Below, piece by piece: positions 33,468-41,685 of a stretch of 64,000 nucleotides of DNA. The stretch spans positions 62,001-126,000 of the forward strand of contig NZ_JAPEMA010000004.1 of the NCBI RefSeq assembly GCF_026343185.1. Direction: 5' to 3'. This DNA is from Streptomyces sp. NBC_00091. GTDB lineage: Bacteria > Actinomycetota > Actinomycetes > Streptomycetales > Streptomycetaceae. The number at the start of each line of letters is the position of its first letter. Within the stretch, counting starts at the first letter, position 1. The position numbers and the translations under genes are program-made. Under the pieces are notes generated by a model, which worked only from the letters and a program-made list of their open reading frames with translations, ran no database searches and was not told the DNA's origin.

Positions 33468-34823
33468 ATGCGGTTGACCATCCTCGGCGGGGGCGGATTC
33501 CGCGTCCCGCTCGTCTACGGGGCACTGCTCGGCGACCACGCCGAGGGCCGGGTGTCCCATGTGACGCTCTACGACGAGGACCCCGCCCGGCTCACCGCCA
33601 TGGCCCGGGTCCTCGCGGACCAGGCCGCGGCCGCCGGAGCGGCGGACGCCCCGGCCGTCACCGCCACCGGAAACCTGGACGAGGCCCTGCGCGGGGCCGA
33701 CTTCGTCTTCTCCGCCATCCGCGTCGGCGGCCTGGAGGGGCGCGCGGCGGACGAGCGGATCGCCCTGGCCGAGGGAGTGCTGGGCCAGGAGACGGTCGGC
33801 GCGGGCGGTGTCGCGTACGGCCTGCGGACGGTGCCGGTGGCCCGGGAGATCGCGCGCAGGATCGCCCGCGTCGCCCCCGGGGCCTGGGTCATCAACTTCA
33901 CCAACCCGGCCGGGGTGGTCACCGAGGCGATGGCCGAGGAGCTGGGCGATCGGGTCATCGGCATCTGCGACTCGCCCGTGGGGCTGGGCCGCCGGATCGC
34001 CCGGCTGCTCGGCGCCCGGCCCGGCGAGGCCTGGATCGACTACGTCGGCCTCAACCACCTGGGCTGGGTACGGGGCCTGCGGGTCGGCGGGCGCGACGAG
34101 CTGCCCCGGCTGCTGGCCGACACCGGGGCGCTGGAGTCCTTCGAGGAGGGACGGCTCTTCGGCGCCGAATGGCTGCGCTCGCTCGGCGCGATCCCCAACG
34201 AGTACCTGCACTACTACTACTTCAACCGTGACACGGTACGCGCCTACCAGGAGGCCAAGCAGACGCGCGGCGCCTTCCTGCGCGACCAGCAGCGCGGCTT
34301 CTACGCCGAGGCCGGCCGGCCCGGGCAGGCGCCCGGGGCGGCGCTGGCCGCCTGGGACCGGACCCGGGCGGAGCGCGAGGCCACGTACATGTCCGAGAAC
34401 CGCGAGGTGGCGGGCGTCGGGGAGCGCGAGGAGAGCGACCTGGAGTCCGGCGGCTACGAGAAGGTGGCCCTCGCGCTGATGCGGGCCATCGCCCGGGACG
34501 AGCGGGCCACGCTGATCCTCAACGTCCGCAACGGCTCGACCCTGTCCGTGCTCGACGCGGAGGCGGTCATCGAGGTGCCCTGCCTGGTCGACGCGAACGG
34601 CGCCCACCCGGTGGCCGTGGCCCCGCTGCCCCTGCACGCGGTCGGGCTGGTCACCTCGGTGAAGGCGGCGGAGCGGGAGGTGCTGGCCGCCGCGGCGAGC
34701 GGCTCGCGGGCGGACGCGGTGAAGGCCTTCGCGCTGCACCCGCTGGTGGACTCCGTGGGGGTGGCCCGCAGGCTGCTGGAGGGATACGCGGCGGAGCATC
34801 CGGGCCTGGCCTACCTGCGCTGA
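33468..34823 (+). CDS. Family 4 glycoside hydrolase (6-phospho-beta-glucosidase / alpha-galactosidase type)
   Basis: A 451-residue GH4 enzyme, which uses NAD+ and Mn2+ in an oxidation-elimination mechanism. The NAD-binding loop is LGGGGFRVPLVYGALLG (residues 5-21). Other motifs are NFTNPAGVVTEAM (about 146), the metal site ICDSPVG (about 165) and YVGLNHLGW (about 190). ATG at 33468 was chosen as the family start (MRLTILGG). There is no PTS or ABC sugar transporter beside it, so the sugar cannot be assigned. Repeats upstream suggest a dedicated repressor. Confidence 0.92.
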   Translation: MRLTILGGGGFRVPLVYGALLGDHAEGRVSHVTLYDEDPARLTAMARVLADQAAAAGAADAPAVTATGNLDEALRGADFVFSAIRVGGLEGRAADERIALAEGVLGQETVGAGGVAYGLRTVPVAREIARRIARVAPGAWVINFTNPAGVVTEAMAEELGDRVIGICDSPVGLGRRIARLLGARPGEAWIDYVGLNHLGWVRGLRVGGRDELPRLLADTGALESFEEGRLFGAEWLRSLGAIPNEYLHYYYFNRDTVRAYQEAKQTRGAFLRDQQRGFYAEAGRPGQAPGAALAAWDRTRAEREATYMSENREVAGVGEREESDLESGGYEKVALALMRAIARDERATLILNVRNGSTLSVLDAEAVIEVPCLVDANGAHPVAVAPLPLHAVGLVTSVKAAEREVLAAAASGSRADAVKAFALHPLVDSVGVARRLLEGYAAEHPGLAYLR

Positions 34824-34897
34824 ACCCCTCCTGCTCGCGAGGCGCCCGGGCTTTCACCCGTACGGCGGCTTGCGGCATGCGGCGCGGTGGGGGCGCT

Positions 34898-36976
34898 GTG
34901 AGAGTGCGAGATGTGACCACTGCCCCCGCCGTCGCCGCGGCGCCACCCGTGCTCGACCGGCGGCGGCGCAACGTCGTCTTCGGAACGATCATGCTGGGCG
35001 TGCTGCTGGCCGCGCTCGACCAGACGATCGTGGGCACCGCCCTGCCCACCATCGTGGCGGATCTCGGCGGCGCGGCCCACATGGCCTGGGTGGTGACCTC
35101 GTACCTGCTCGCGGAGACCGTCGCGACGGTGCTGGTGGGGAAGTTCGGCGACCTCTTCGGCCGGAAGGTCATCTTCCAGATCTCCGCCGTCATCTTCATC
35201 ACCGGCTCGTTCCTGTGCGGCCTCGCAGGCAACATGACCCTGCTCATCCTGTGGCGCGGGGTGCAGGGCATCGGGGCCGGCGGCCTGATGGTCACCTCCA
35301 TGGCACTGATCGCCGACGTGGTGCCGCTGCGCGAACGCGGCAAGTACCAGGGCGCCATCGGAGCCGTCTTCGGCGTCGCCACCGTCATCGGGCCGCTGCT
35401 GGGCGGACTGTTCACCGACCACCTGAGCTGGCGCTGGGCCTTCTACGTCAACGTCCCCATCGCCGTCCTGGTGGTCGCGGCGGCCGCCCGGACGATCCCC
35501 TCGGTACGGGCCGCCGGCCGGCCCGCCATCGACTACCTGGGCATCGCCCTGGTCGCCGTCGGCTCGAGCGCGCTGATCCTGGCCACGAGCTGGGGCGGCA
35601 ACGAGTACGCCTGGAGCTCGGCGACGGTCATCGGGCTCTTCGCGGCCGGCGCGCTGGCCCTCGCGCTGTTCTGCCTGGCGGAGACGCGGGCCGCCGAACC
35701 CATGCTGCCCATGCGGCTCTTCCGCAACCCCGTCTTCACGGTGTGCTCGGTGCTCAGCTTCGTCGTCGGCTTCGCCATGCTCGGCGCGATGACCTTCCTG
35801 CCGACCTACCTCCAGTACGTGGACGGGGACTCGGCCACCCTGTCGGGCGTACGGACACTGCCGCTGGTCATCGGCCTGCTGATCGCGTCCGTCTTCAGCG
35901 GCAACGTCACCAGCAAGACCGGCCGCTACCGGATCTTCCCGATCGCCGGCTGCGCGGTGATGGGCGCCGGACTGTACCTGCTCTCGCTGATGGGGCGCGG
36001 CACCGGCGGCTGGCTGGAATCGCTGTACATGTTCGTCCTCGGCGCCGGCATCGGCCTGTGCATGCAGGTGCTCACCATCGCGGTGCAGAACACCGTGGAC
36101 TACGCCGACCTCGGCACGGCGACCTCCGGCGTCACCTTCTTCCGTACGCTCGGCAGCGCCTTCGGGGCCGCGGTCTTCGGGACGATCTACGCCAACAGCC
36201 TGAAGCCCGAACTCGCCGCCGGAGTCGCCGAGGCCGCCCGGGCCACCGGCGCCGACCCGGCGCGCCTCGGCGCCGCCGCGCAGAGCCCGCAGGGGGTGCA
36301 CGGGCTCGACCCGGCCGAGGCGGGCCCGGTCATCGACGCGTACGCCGACGCCCTGCACACGGTGTTCCTGTGGACGGTGCCGGTGGCGGTCGTCGGCTTC
36401 GTCGTCGCGCTCTTCCTCAAGCAGGTCCGGCTGCGCGACAGCGCCCGGGCGGGCTCGACCGACATCGGCGACGGCTTCGCCTCGCCCGCCACGGCCTCGG
36501 GGGACTCGGCCAAGCTCCTGGAGCTGGCGGTGGGCAAGCTCGTACGGAACATGGGGCCCGACACGGCACGGGCCATCGTCCACGCCTCCGACACGCGCCT
36601 GGACATGGCGGGCGCGTGGGCGGTGATGCAGGTGGACCTGCTGACCCGGACCGTGGGGCACGCCAGGCTGGGACTGATCGCGTCCCGGCTGTCGCTGCCG
36701 CCGGAGGTGCTGCTCCCGGTCTTCGACCGGATGGTGGAGGAGGGCTTCCTGACGCGGCAGAACGGCTTCTTCGCGCACACCGCGGCGGGGGAGCGCGAGG
36801 CCGCGGTGATCTCGCGGGCCTGGGCGGACTGGCTGGGCGACCGGCTGGAGCAGGACCGCGGCCGGCCGCGCAGCGAGGAGCTGCGGGCGGCGGCGGACGC
36901 GATCGCCAAGCGACTGCTGGCGGAGGACCTGGGCGAGGGCAACTTCGCGCCGCGGCAGGTGCTGCGGGGGTCCTAG
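34898..36976 (+). CDS. MFS drug/H+ antiporter (EmrB/QacA, DHA2) with C-terminal winged-helix-like extension
   Basis: About 692 residues. Fourteen transmembrane helices fill residues 20-540 and carry typical motif A and C sequences (GKFGDLFGRKVIFQISAVIF; GAVFGVATVIGPLLGGLFTD). Unlike the usual 500-residue pumps, it ends in about 150 soluble residues (AKLLELAVGKLVRNMGPDTA, RLSLPPEVLLPVFDRMVEEG, FLTRQNGFFAHTAAGEREAA). These have the pattern of a MarR-like winged helix. The start is uncertain: GTG at 34898 follows GGTGGGGGC, and GTG at 34904 or 34913 are alternatives. The export substrate is unknown. Confidence 0.9.
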   Translation: MRVRDVTTAPAVAAAPPVLDRRRRNVVFGTIMLGVLLAALDQTIVGTALPTIVADLGGAAHMAWVVTSYLLAETVATVLVGKFGDLFGRKVIFQISAVIFITGSFLCGLAGNMTLLILWRGVQGIGAGGLMVTSMALIADVVPLRERGKYQGAIGAVFGVATVIGPLLGGLFTDHLSWRWAFYVNVPIAVLVVAAAARTIPSVRAAGRPAIDYLGIALVAVGSSALILATSWGGNEYAWSSATVIGLFAAGALALALFCLAETRAAEPMLPMRLFRNPVFTVCSVLSFVVGFAMLGAMTFLPTYLQYVDGDSATLSGVRTLPLVIGLLIASVFSGNVTSKTGRYRIFPIAGCAVMGAGLYLLSLMGRGTGGWLESLYMFVLGAGIGLCMQVLTIAVQNTVDYADLGTATSGVTFFRTLGSAFGAAVFGTIYANSLKPELAAGVAEAARATGADPARLGAAAQSPQGVHGLDPAEAGPVIDAYADALHTVFLWTVPVAVVGFVVALFLKQVRLRDSARAGSTDIGDGFASPATASGDSAKLLELAVGKLVRNMGPDTARAIVHASDTRLDMAGAWAVMQVDLLTRTVGHARLGLIASRLSLPPEVLLPVFDRMVEEGFLTRQNGFFAHTAAGEREAAVISRAWADWLGDRLEQDRGRPRSEELRAAADAIAKRLLAEDLGEGNFAPRQVLRGS

Positions 36977-37023
36977 CGGTCCTAGCGGGTCTGGCGGGTC
37001 TGGCGGGTCTGGCGGGTCTCGCG
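36970..37023. repeat. 9-bp tandem array spanning two stop codons
   Basis: Six units: GTCCTAGCG twice, GGTCTGGCG three times and GGTCTCGCG once. The first unit holds the TAG of the MFS gene. The second holds the TAG (as CTA) of the NUDIX gene on the other strand. The remaining units encode its RQT repeats. Confidence 0.9.
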
Positions 37024-37509
37024 GGGGGTGGGGTAGTCGTGCGAGGGGACGCGTGGCAGGGAGGTGAGGTCGGGGCGCCAGGCGCGCAGGACGGCCGCCG
37101 AGGGCGCGTAGAGGGCGTCGGGGATCGAGTCCGGGGCGAACCACCGCCAGCGGGCGATCTTGTGCGGCTCGGTGACGGCCGGGCTGCCCTCGGCCGAGCG
37201 GGTGAGGGCGGCCGCCGTCAGACGGGTCGTGCCATGCCCCGCGTAGAGCTGGACCGCCAGCACCTCGATGCCCCCGGGGTCGGCCCGCAGGTCCGTCTCC
37301 TCGGCCAGCTCCCGGGCGGCGGCCTGCTCGAAGTTCTCCCCGGGGTCGACCTTGCCGCCGGGCAGCTCCCAGCGGCCGTCGTGCGCCTGGCCCAGCAGCA
37401 CGCGGCCGTCGGGGCCGAGCACGATCAGCCCGACGCCGACGATGGCGTGGGGCTGGGGGACGACCCGGACGGGTTCGGTGCCAGGTCCGATGTCGTGTTC
37501 CGTAGCCAT
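36982..37509 (-). CDS. NUDIX hydrolase
   Basis: A 175-residue hydrolase of nucleoside diphosphate-linked substrates. The Nudix box is complete: G52-K-V-D-P-G-E58, then R66-E67-L-A-E70-E71-T-D-L. The C-terminus ends RETRQTRQTRQTR, encoded by a 9-bp tandem DNA array, so it may be variable. ATG at 37509 (MATEHDIGPG) was chosen over a longer open frame. Cleaned substrates of such short enzymes include 8-oxo-dGTP; the exact substrate is not visible. Confidence 0.9.
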   Translation of the reverse strand: MATEHDIGPGTEPVRVVPQPHAIVGVGLIVLGPDGRVLLGQAHDGRWELPGGKVDPGENFEQAAARELAEETDLRADPGGIEVLAVQLYAGHGTTRLTAAALTRSAEGSPAVTEPHKIARWRWFAPDSIPDALYAPSAAVLRAWRPDLTSLPRVPSHDYPTPRETRQTRQTRQTR

Positions 37510-37661
37510 GGGTTCATTTGCCGGTCCGGCGGCGAGGCCTGTCAAGCGGTGTCCAGGGCCGCAGGCGCCCTCGGACGCGTGTGCGAGTTTCGGCCAGGGT
37601 CCGCGGGCGCAGGCTCTGGGCGGTCTGATCGTCGTACCGTACGTCGGCTCGGGGGGACGCA

Positions 37662-39119
37662 ATGGCACATGTGCTGGTCATGGGCGGAGGGGTCGCGGGT
37701 CTGGCGACCGCCCTCCTCGCCGCCCGCCGGGGACACACCGCCGAACTGTTCGAACGCGACACCCGCGCCCCCGGCACCGCCCTCGACCGCGACTTCTTCG
37801 GCTGGCGCCGCCCGGCCGTACCGCAGGCCGCCCAGCCGCACGCCCTGCTCGGGGCCGCCCGCACCCTGCTGCGCACCGAGCTGCCCGACGTCCACGCCGA
37901 GATGCTGCGGCTCGGCGCCCGCGAACGGCACGAGCTGGACTGGTTCGACGTACGGCCGCCCGCGCGGCCAGGCGACGAGGACCTGGTCATGCTCCAGGCC
38001 CGCCGCATCGTGCTGGAGAGCGCACTGGCCACTGCCCTGCGCGCGGAGCCGGGCGTGGTGCTGCGGTACGGGGAACCGGTCACCGGGCTCACCACGCTCA
38101 CGGGGGCCGGGCCGGGGGCGGAGCCCGGCGTCCGGGTCGTCGGGGTGAGCACGCGCGAGGGCGCGTACGAGGGCGACCTCGTCGTGGACGCGGGGGGCCG
38201 GCGCGGCGGCGCCGAGCGCTGGCTGGCCGCGGCCGGCTGCCGCCCGGGCGCCGTCGAACGGCACCGCACGGGCCTCGCGTACTTCTGCCGCTGGTACCGG
38301 CTGCCCGCCGGGATGGAGGAGGGGCCGCGCCGGCCCTGGACGGTGACCGGCGGCGGCTTCGCCGGCTGCGCCGTCTTCCCGGCCGACAACCGGGTCTTCG
38401 CCGTGACCCTGTTCGTGCACACCGACGACCCCACCCGCGCGGCCCTGCGCGACCCGGCCGTCTTCGAAGCCGCCGCCCGGGCCTTTCCGCCCGGCGCGGC
38501 CTGGCTGGAACTGGGGGCGGCGCCGCTGTCGGGGGTACTGGCCACCGCGAGCCTCGACAACCGGTGGAGCCCCCTGGCCGACGGGCGGGGCCCGGTGGTG
38601 AGCGGAATGGTCCCCGTCGGGGACGCCCTCACCCACACCAACCCCACCCTGGGGCAGGGAACCGCCCTCGCCCTCTGGGCCGCCCGGCGGGTGGCGGGGA
38701 CGGCCCGTCAGGCCCCCGGAGCCCCGGCCTTCGCCGCCGGGTACCACGACTGGGCGCTGCGCACGCTCAAGCCGTGGTTCGACTTCCAGGTCGTCGCCGA
38801 CACGGCCATCGGGGAGCGCTTCGCCGCACGGGCGGGGCGTACGGGCCCGGCGCGCGCGGTGGCCGCGCTCTTCGAGTGCGCCCTGGAGGACCCGGAGGTG
38901 ATGCGGGCGCGGGCCAGGGTCCGGCACCTGGCCGAACCGCCCGAGCGCGCCTACGCGGACCCCGCGGTCCGGGCCAGGGTCACGCGCTGGCTCGCGGCCC
39001 ACCCCGGCTACACCCCGAACGCGGTGGGGCCGGACCGCGAACAGTGGGAGCGGCTCACCGCGCCGCCCGGCCGGCCCGGCAGTCACCCGGGGCTGCCCAG
39101 CACCTCGGCCAGCTCATAG
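37662..39119 (+). CDS. FAD-dependent oxidoreductase / monooxygenase-like protein
   Basis: A 485-residue flavoprotein with an N-terminal dinucleotide fold (HVLVMGGGVAGLATALLAAR) and a second FAD contact around GDALTHTNPTLGQGTALALW near residue 325. It resembles the geranylgeranyl reductase/halogenase/p-hydroxybenzoate hydroxylase superfamily. The WxWxIP halogenase motif is not seen. GGGGGGA lies before the ATG at 37662. The 3' end overlaps the convergent DNA ligase gene by 37 bp (39083-39119). Substrate unknown; it could be a tailoring enzyme of secondary metabolism, but no cluster surrounds it. Confidence 0.82.
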   Translation: MAHVLVMGGGVAGLATALLAARRGHTAELFERDTRAPGTALDRDFFGWRRPAVPQAAQPHALLGAARTLLRTELPDVHAEMLRLGARERHELDWFDVRPPARPGDEDLVMLQARRIVLESALATALRAEPGVVLRYGEPVTGLTTLTGAGPGAEPGVRVVGVSTREGAYEGDLVVDAGGRRGGAERWLAAAGCRPGAVERHRTGLAYFCRWYRLPAGMEEGPRRPWTVTGGGFAGCAVFPADNRVFAVTLFVHTDDPTRAALRDPAVFEAAARAFPPGAAWLELGAAPLSGVLATASLDNRWSPLADGRGPVVSGMVPVGDALTHTNPTLGQGTALALWAARRVAGTARQAPGAPAFAAGYHDWALRTLKPWFDFQVVADTAIGERFAARAGRTGPARAVAALFECALEDPEVMRARARVRHLAEPPERAYADPAVRARVTRWLAAHPGYTPNAVGPDREQWERLTAPPGRPGSHPGLPSTSASS

Positions 39120-40150
39120 CCGACGACCTCCTCCAGCTGGGCGTACGTACAGCTTTCCGGGGTCCGGTCGGGGCGCCAGCGGGCGAACTGGGCGGTGTGG
39201 CGGAAGCGGTCGCCCTCCAGGTGGTCGTACTTCACCTCGCAGACGCGTTCGGGGCGCAGGGGTACCCAGGAGAGGTCCTTCTTGCCCGTCCAGCGGCTCT
39301 GCGCGCCGGGGAGCCGGGCGCTCTCGTGCGCCGACTCCTCGGCCCAGGCGGCCCAGGGGTGGCCTTCGGGATCCGCCATGCGCAGCGGTTCGAGCTCCTC
39401 GACCAGTTCGGCGCGGCGCTTCATGGGGAAGGCGGCGCAGACGCCCACGTGCTGGAGCGCGCCGTGGTCGTCGTACAGGCCGAGGAGCAGCGATCCGACA
39501 ATCGGACCGCTCTTGTGGAAACGGAAACCGGCGAGGACGACATCGGCCGTACGCTCGTGCTTGATCTTGAACATGAGGCGGGCATCGGGCCGGTAGGGGA
39601 GGTCGAGGGGTTTCGCGACGACCCCGTCGAGTCCGGCGCCTTCGAACCGTTCGAACCACTCCCGCGCGAGCGCGGGGTCGGTGGTGGCGGGCGCGAGATG
39701 CACGGGGGGCCGAGCGGTGGAGAGGGCGTGGACCAGGGCGGTACGGCGGTCGGCGAGCGGGGTGTCGAGGAGGGACTCGTCGCCGAGCGCGAGCAGATCG
39801 AAGGCGATGAAGCTCGCCGGAGTGGTCTCGGCGAGGAGTTTCACGCGGGAGGCGGCGGGGTGGATCCGCTCGGTCAGCCGGTCGAAGTCGAGCCGGCCGC
39901 CGTGGACGATCACGATCTCCCCGTCCACCACGCAGCGGGGCGGCAGATTCTCCTTCAGGGCCGCCACCAGCTCGGGGAAGTACCTGGTCAGGGTCTTCCC
40001 GGTGCGGCTTCCGATCTCCACCTCGTCGCCGTCGCGGTGCACGATCGCCCGGAAACCGTCCCACTTGGCCTCGTACTGCATGCCCGGCGGGATCTTGCCC
40101 ACGGACTTGGCGAGCATCGGTTTCACGGGCGGCATGACCGGCAGATCCAT
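39083..40150 (-). CDS. ATP-dependent DNA ligase (LigC/LigD ligase-domain type)
   Basis: A 355-residue ligase for break repair. The adenylation motif is EAKWDGFRA with Lys29. Other motifs are DGEIVI near 75, FDLLAL near 115, DGVVAKPLDLPY (motif IV) near 175 and FKIKHER (motif V) near 195, followed by an OB domain. It stands alone, not fused to polymerase and nuclease domains as in mycobacterial LigD. It is divergent (75 bp apart) from a LigD-type polymerase gene, a layout common in Streptomyces NHEJ loci. Ku is not in the window. It overlaps the FAD oxidoreductase gene end by 37 bp. Confidence 0.92.
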   Translation of the reverse strand: MDLPVMPPVKPMLAKSVGKIPPGMQYEAKWDGFRAIVHRDGDEVEIGSRTGKTLTRYFPELVAALKENLPPRCVVDGEIVIVHGGRLDFDRLTERIHPAASRVKLLAETTPASFIAFDLLALGDESLLDTPLADRRTALVHALSTARPPVHLAPATTDPALAREWFERFEGAGLDGVVAKPLDLPYRPDARLMFKIKHERTADVVLAGFRFHKSGPIVGSLLLGLYDDHGALQHVGVCAAFPMKRRAELVEELEPLRMADPEGHPWAAWAEESAHESARLPGAQSRWTGKKDLSWVPLRPERVCEVKYDHLEGDRFRHTAQFARWRPDRTPESCTYAQLEEVVGYELAEVLGSPG

Positions 40151-40225
40151 ACACAGGATTCTGCGGTGGTACGTCCGGGCCCGCCCGGTATGCGCGCCCG
40201 GGCGCGCACGCCTACCGTGGCGCAC

Positions 40226-41248
40226 ATGGGTGCTGCGGGTGGTGCGATCGAGCTCGAGGCCGGCGGGCGGACGGTGCGGCTGTCCAGCCCGGACAAGGTG
40301 TACTTCCCGGAGCGCGGCCTCACCAAGCGGGACGTCGCCGAGTACTACCTGGCCGTCGCCGACGGGATCACCCGCGCCCTGCGCGACCGCCCCACCACCC
40401 TGGAGCGGTACCCGGACGGGGTGGAGGGGGAGTCCTTCTTCCAGAAGCGCGCCCCGAAGAACCTGCCCGACTGGATCCCGACCGCGCACATCGCCTTCCC
40501 CAGCGGCCGCACGGCGGACGAGATCTGCCCGACCGAGCCGGCCGCCGTCCTGTGGGCCGCCAATCTGGGCTGCCTGACCTTCCACCCCTGGCCGGTGCGC
40601 CGCGAGGACACCGACCGGCCGGACGAACTGCGCATCGACCTGGACCCGCAGCCGGGCACCGACTACCACCACGCGGTGGCGGCCGCGCACGAACTGCGGG
40701 CCCTGCTGGAGGAGCTGGGGCTGCGCGGCTGGCCCAAGACCTCGGGCGGCCGGGGCCTGCACGTGTTCGTGCCGATCGCGCCGCGCTGGACCTTCACCGA
40801 GGTCCGCCGGTGCGCGATCGCCCTGGGCCGGGAGCTGGAGCGGCGGATGCCGGGCAAGGTCACCACGGCCTGGTGGAAGGAGGAGCGCGGCGAGCGGATC
40901 TTCGTCGACTACAACCAGACGGCGCGCGACCGGACCATCGCCTCGGCCTACTCCGTCCGCCCCCGCCCGCACGCCCCGGTCTCGGCGCCGCTGCGCTGGG
41001 ACGAGGTGGACGACGCGGAGCCGCGCGACTTCGACATCGTGACGATGCCGGCGCGCTTCGCCGAGCTGGGCGATCTGCACGCCGACATGGACGAGCACGC
41101 CTTCAGCCTGGACGCCGTACTGGAACTGGCCGCCCGCGACGAACACGAGCACGGCCTGGGGGACATGCCCTACCCCCCGGACTACCCGAAGATGCCGGGC
41201 GAACCCAAGCGCGTCCAGCCGAGCCGCGCCAAGCACGAGGACGTGTGA
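40226..41248 (+). CDS. LigD-type polymerase/primase (NHEJ)
   Basis: A 340-residue archaeo-eukaryotic-primase-like polymerase that fills ends during non-homologous end joining. Key features are KVYFPERGLTKRDVAEYYLA near residue 20, the metal-binding pair in LRIDLDPQPGTDYHHAV (Asp-x-Asp, about 136-138) and SGGRGLHVFVPI near 175. It is divergent from the ATP-dependent ligase, so the two probably form a split LigD system. ATG at 40226 has no clear ribosome site, so leaderless translation is possible. Confidence 0.93.
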   Translation: MGAAGGAIELEAGGRTVRLSSPDKVYFPERGLTKRDVAEYYLAVADGITRALRDRPTTLERYPDGVEGESFFQKRAPKNLPDWIPTAHIAFPSGRTADEICPTEPAAVLWAANLGCLTFHPWPVRREDTDRPDELRIDLDPQPGTDYHHAVAAAHELRALLEELGLRGWPKTSGGRGLHVFVPIAPRWTFTEVRRCAIALGRELERRMPGKVTTAWWKEERGERIFVDYNQTARDRTIASAYSVRPRPHAPVSAPLRWDEVDDAEPRDFDIVTMPARFAELGDLHADMDEHAFSLDAVLELAARDEHEHGLGDMPYPPDYPKMPGEPKRVQPSRAKHEDV

Positions 41249-41350
41249 GCAGGGTGCTGTCAGTGCCGGGTGCGATGCTGGGGGAGGGCCGTGACCTGGT
41301 GTTGATCAGGCGTTGATCGGACGTCCATCCCATGGGTCCACGATCGGCGC

Positions 41351-41587
41351 ATGTCGATGAACCCCACTGCCGCCCCCGCTTGGTACGACCTCGCCCTGTG
41401 CGCCCAGACGGGCCCGAGCTTCTTCTTCCCGGAGCCGGGCTCCTCGCACCAGGCCGCGAAGCGGCTGTGCGGGGCGTGCGAGGGCAGGGCGGCGTGCCTG
41501 GAGTACGCCCTGGCGAACGACGAGCGCTTCGGCGTCTGGGGCGGCCTCTCGGAGTCCGAGCGGCTCGCCCTGCGTCCGCGCGGCTGA
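41351..41587 (+). CDS. WhiB-like (Wbl) iron-sulfur regulator
   Basis: A 78-residue protein with the four cluster-binding cysteines at 17, 40, 43 and 49 (C-x22-C-x2-C-x5-C) and the GVWGGLSE turn that contacts the principal sigma factor in Wbl proteins. The C-terminus is short and basic (LRPRG). It probably binds a [4Fe-4S] cluster and acts with SigA-type sigma factor. It is not identified as a particular whi or wbl gene. A strong hairpin follows. Confidence 0.9.
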   Translation: MSMNPTAAPAWYDLALCAQTGPSFFFPEPGSSHQAAKRLCGACEGRAACLEYALANDERFGVWGGLSESERLALRPRG

Positions 41588-41620
41588 CGCCCGGGCCCGA
41601 CACCCGCCCGGCCGCGTACG

Positions 41621-41662
41621 ACGCAGCCCCCGGCGGAGCATGGCTCTGCCGGGGGGCTGCGT
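41621..41662. terminator. Bidirectional terminator between wbl and desaturase genes
   Basis: ACGCAGCCCCCGGCGGAGC pairs with the downstream arm ending GGGGGGCTGCGT, with one bulged base and a three-base loop. It separates two convergent genes. Confidence 0.85.
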
Positions 41663-41685
41663 CGACGTCCGACCGGGCGGCCGGC

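Noticed and set aside
32079..34799. Minus-strand open frame of 906 codons over the MmyB-type and GH4 genes
   Set aside because: Shadow of two genes with clear families; no ribosome site and no recognisable motif.
36970..37023. Possible CRISPR or regulatory array
   Set aside because: Only 9-bp contiguous units, part of coding sequence, no spacers.
34870..38148. Plus-strand frame of 1092 codons over the MFS and NUDIX region
   Set aside because: Different frame from the MFS gene, Arg/His-rich and motif-free; it arises from GC bias.
37662..39119. Flavin halogenase
   Set aside because: The FAD fold is present but the WxWxIP motif typical of flavin-dependent halogenases was not found.
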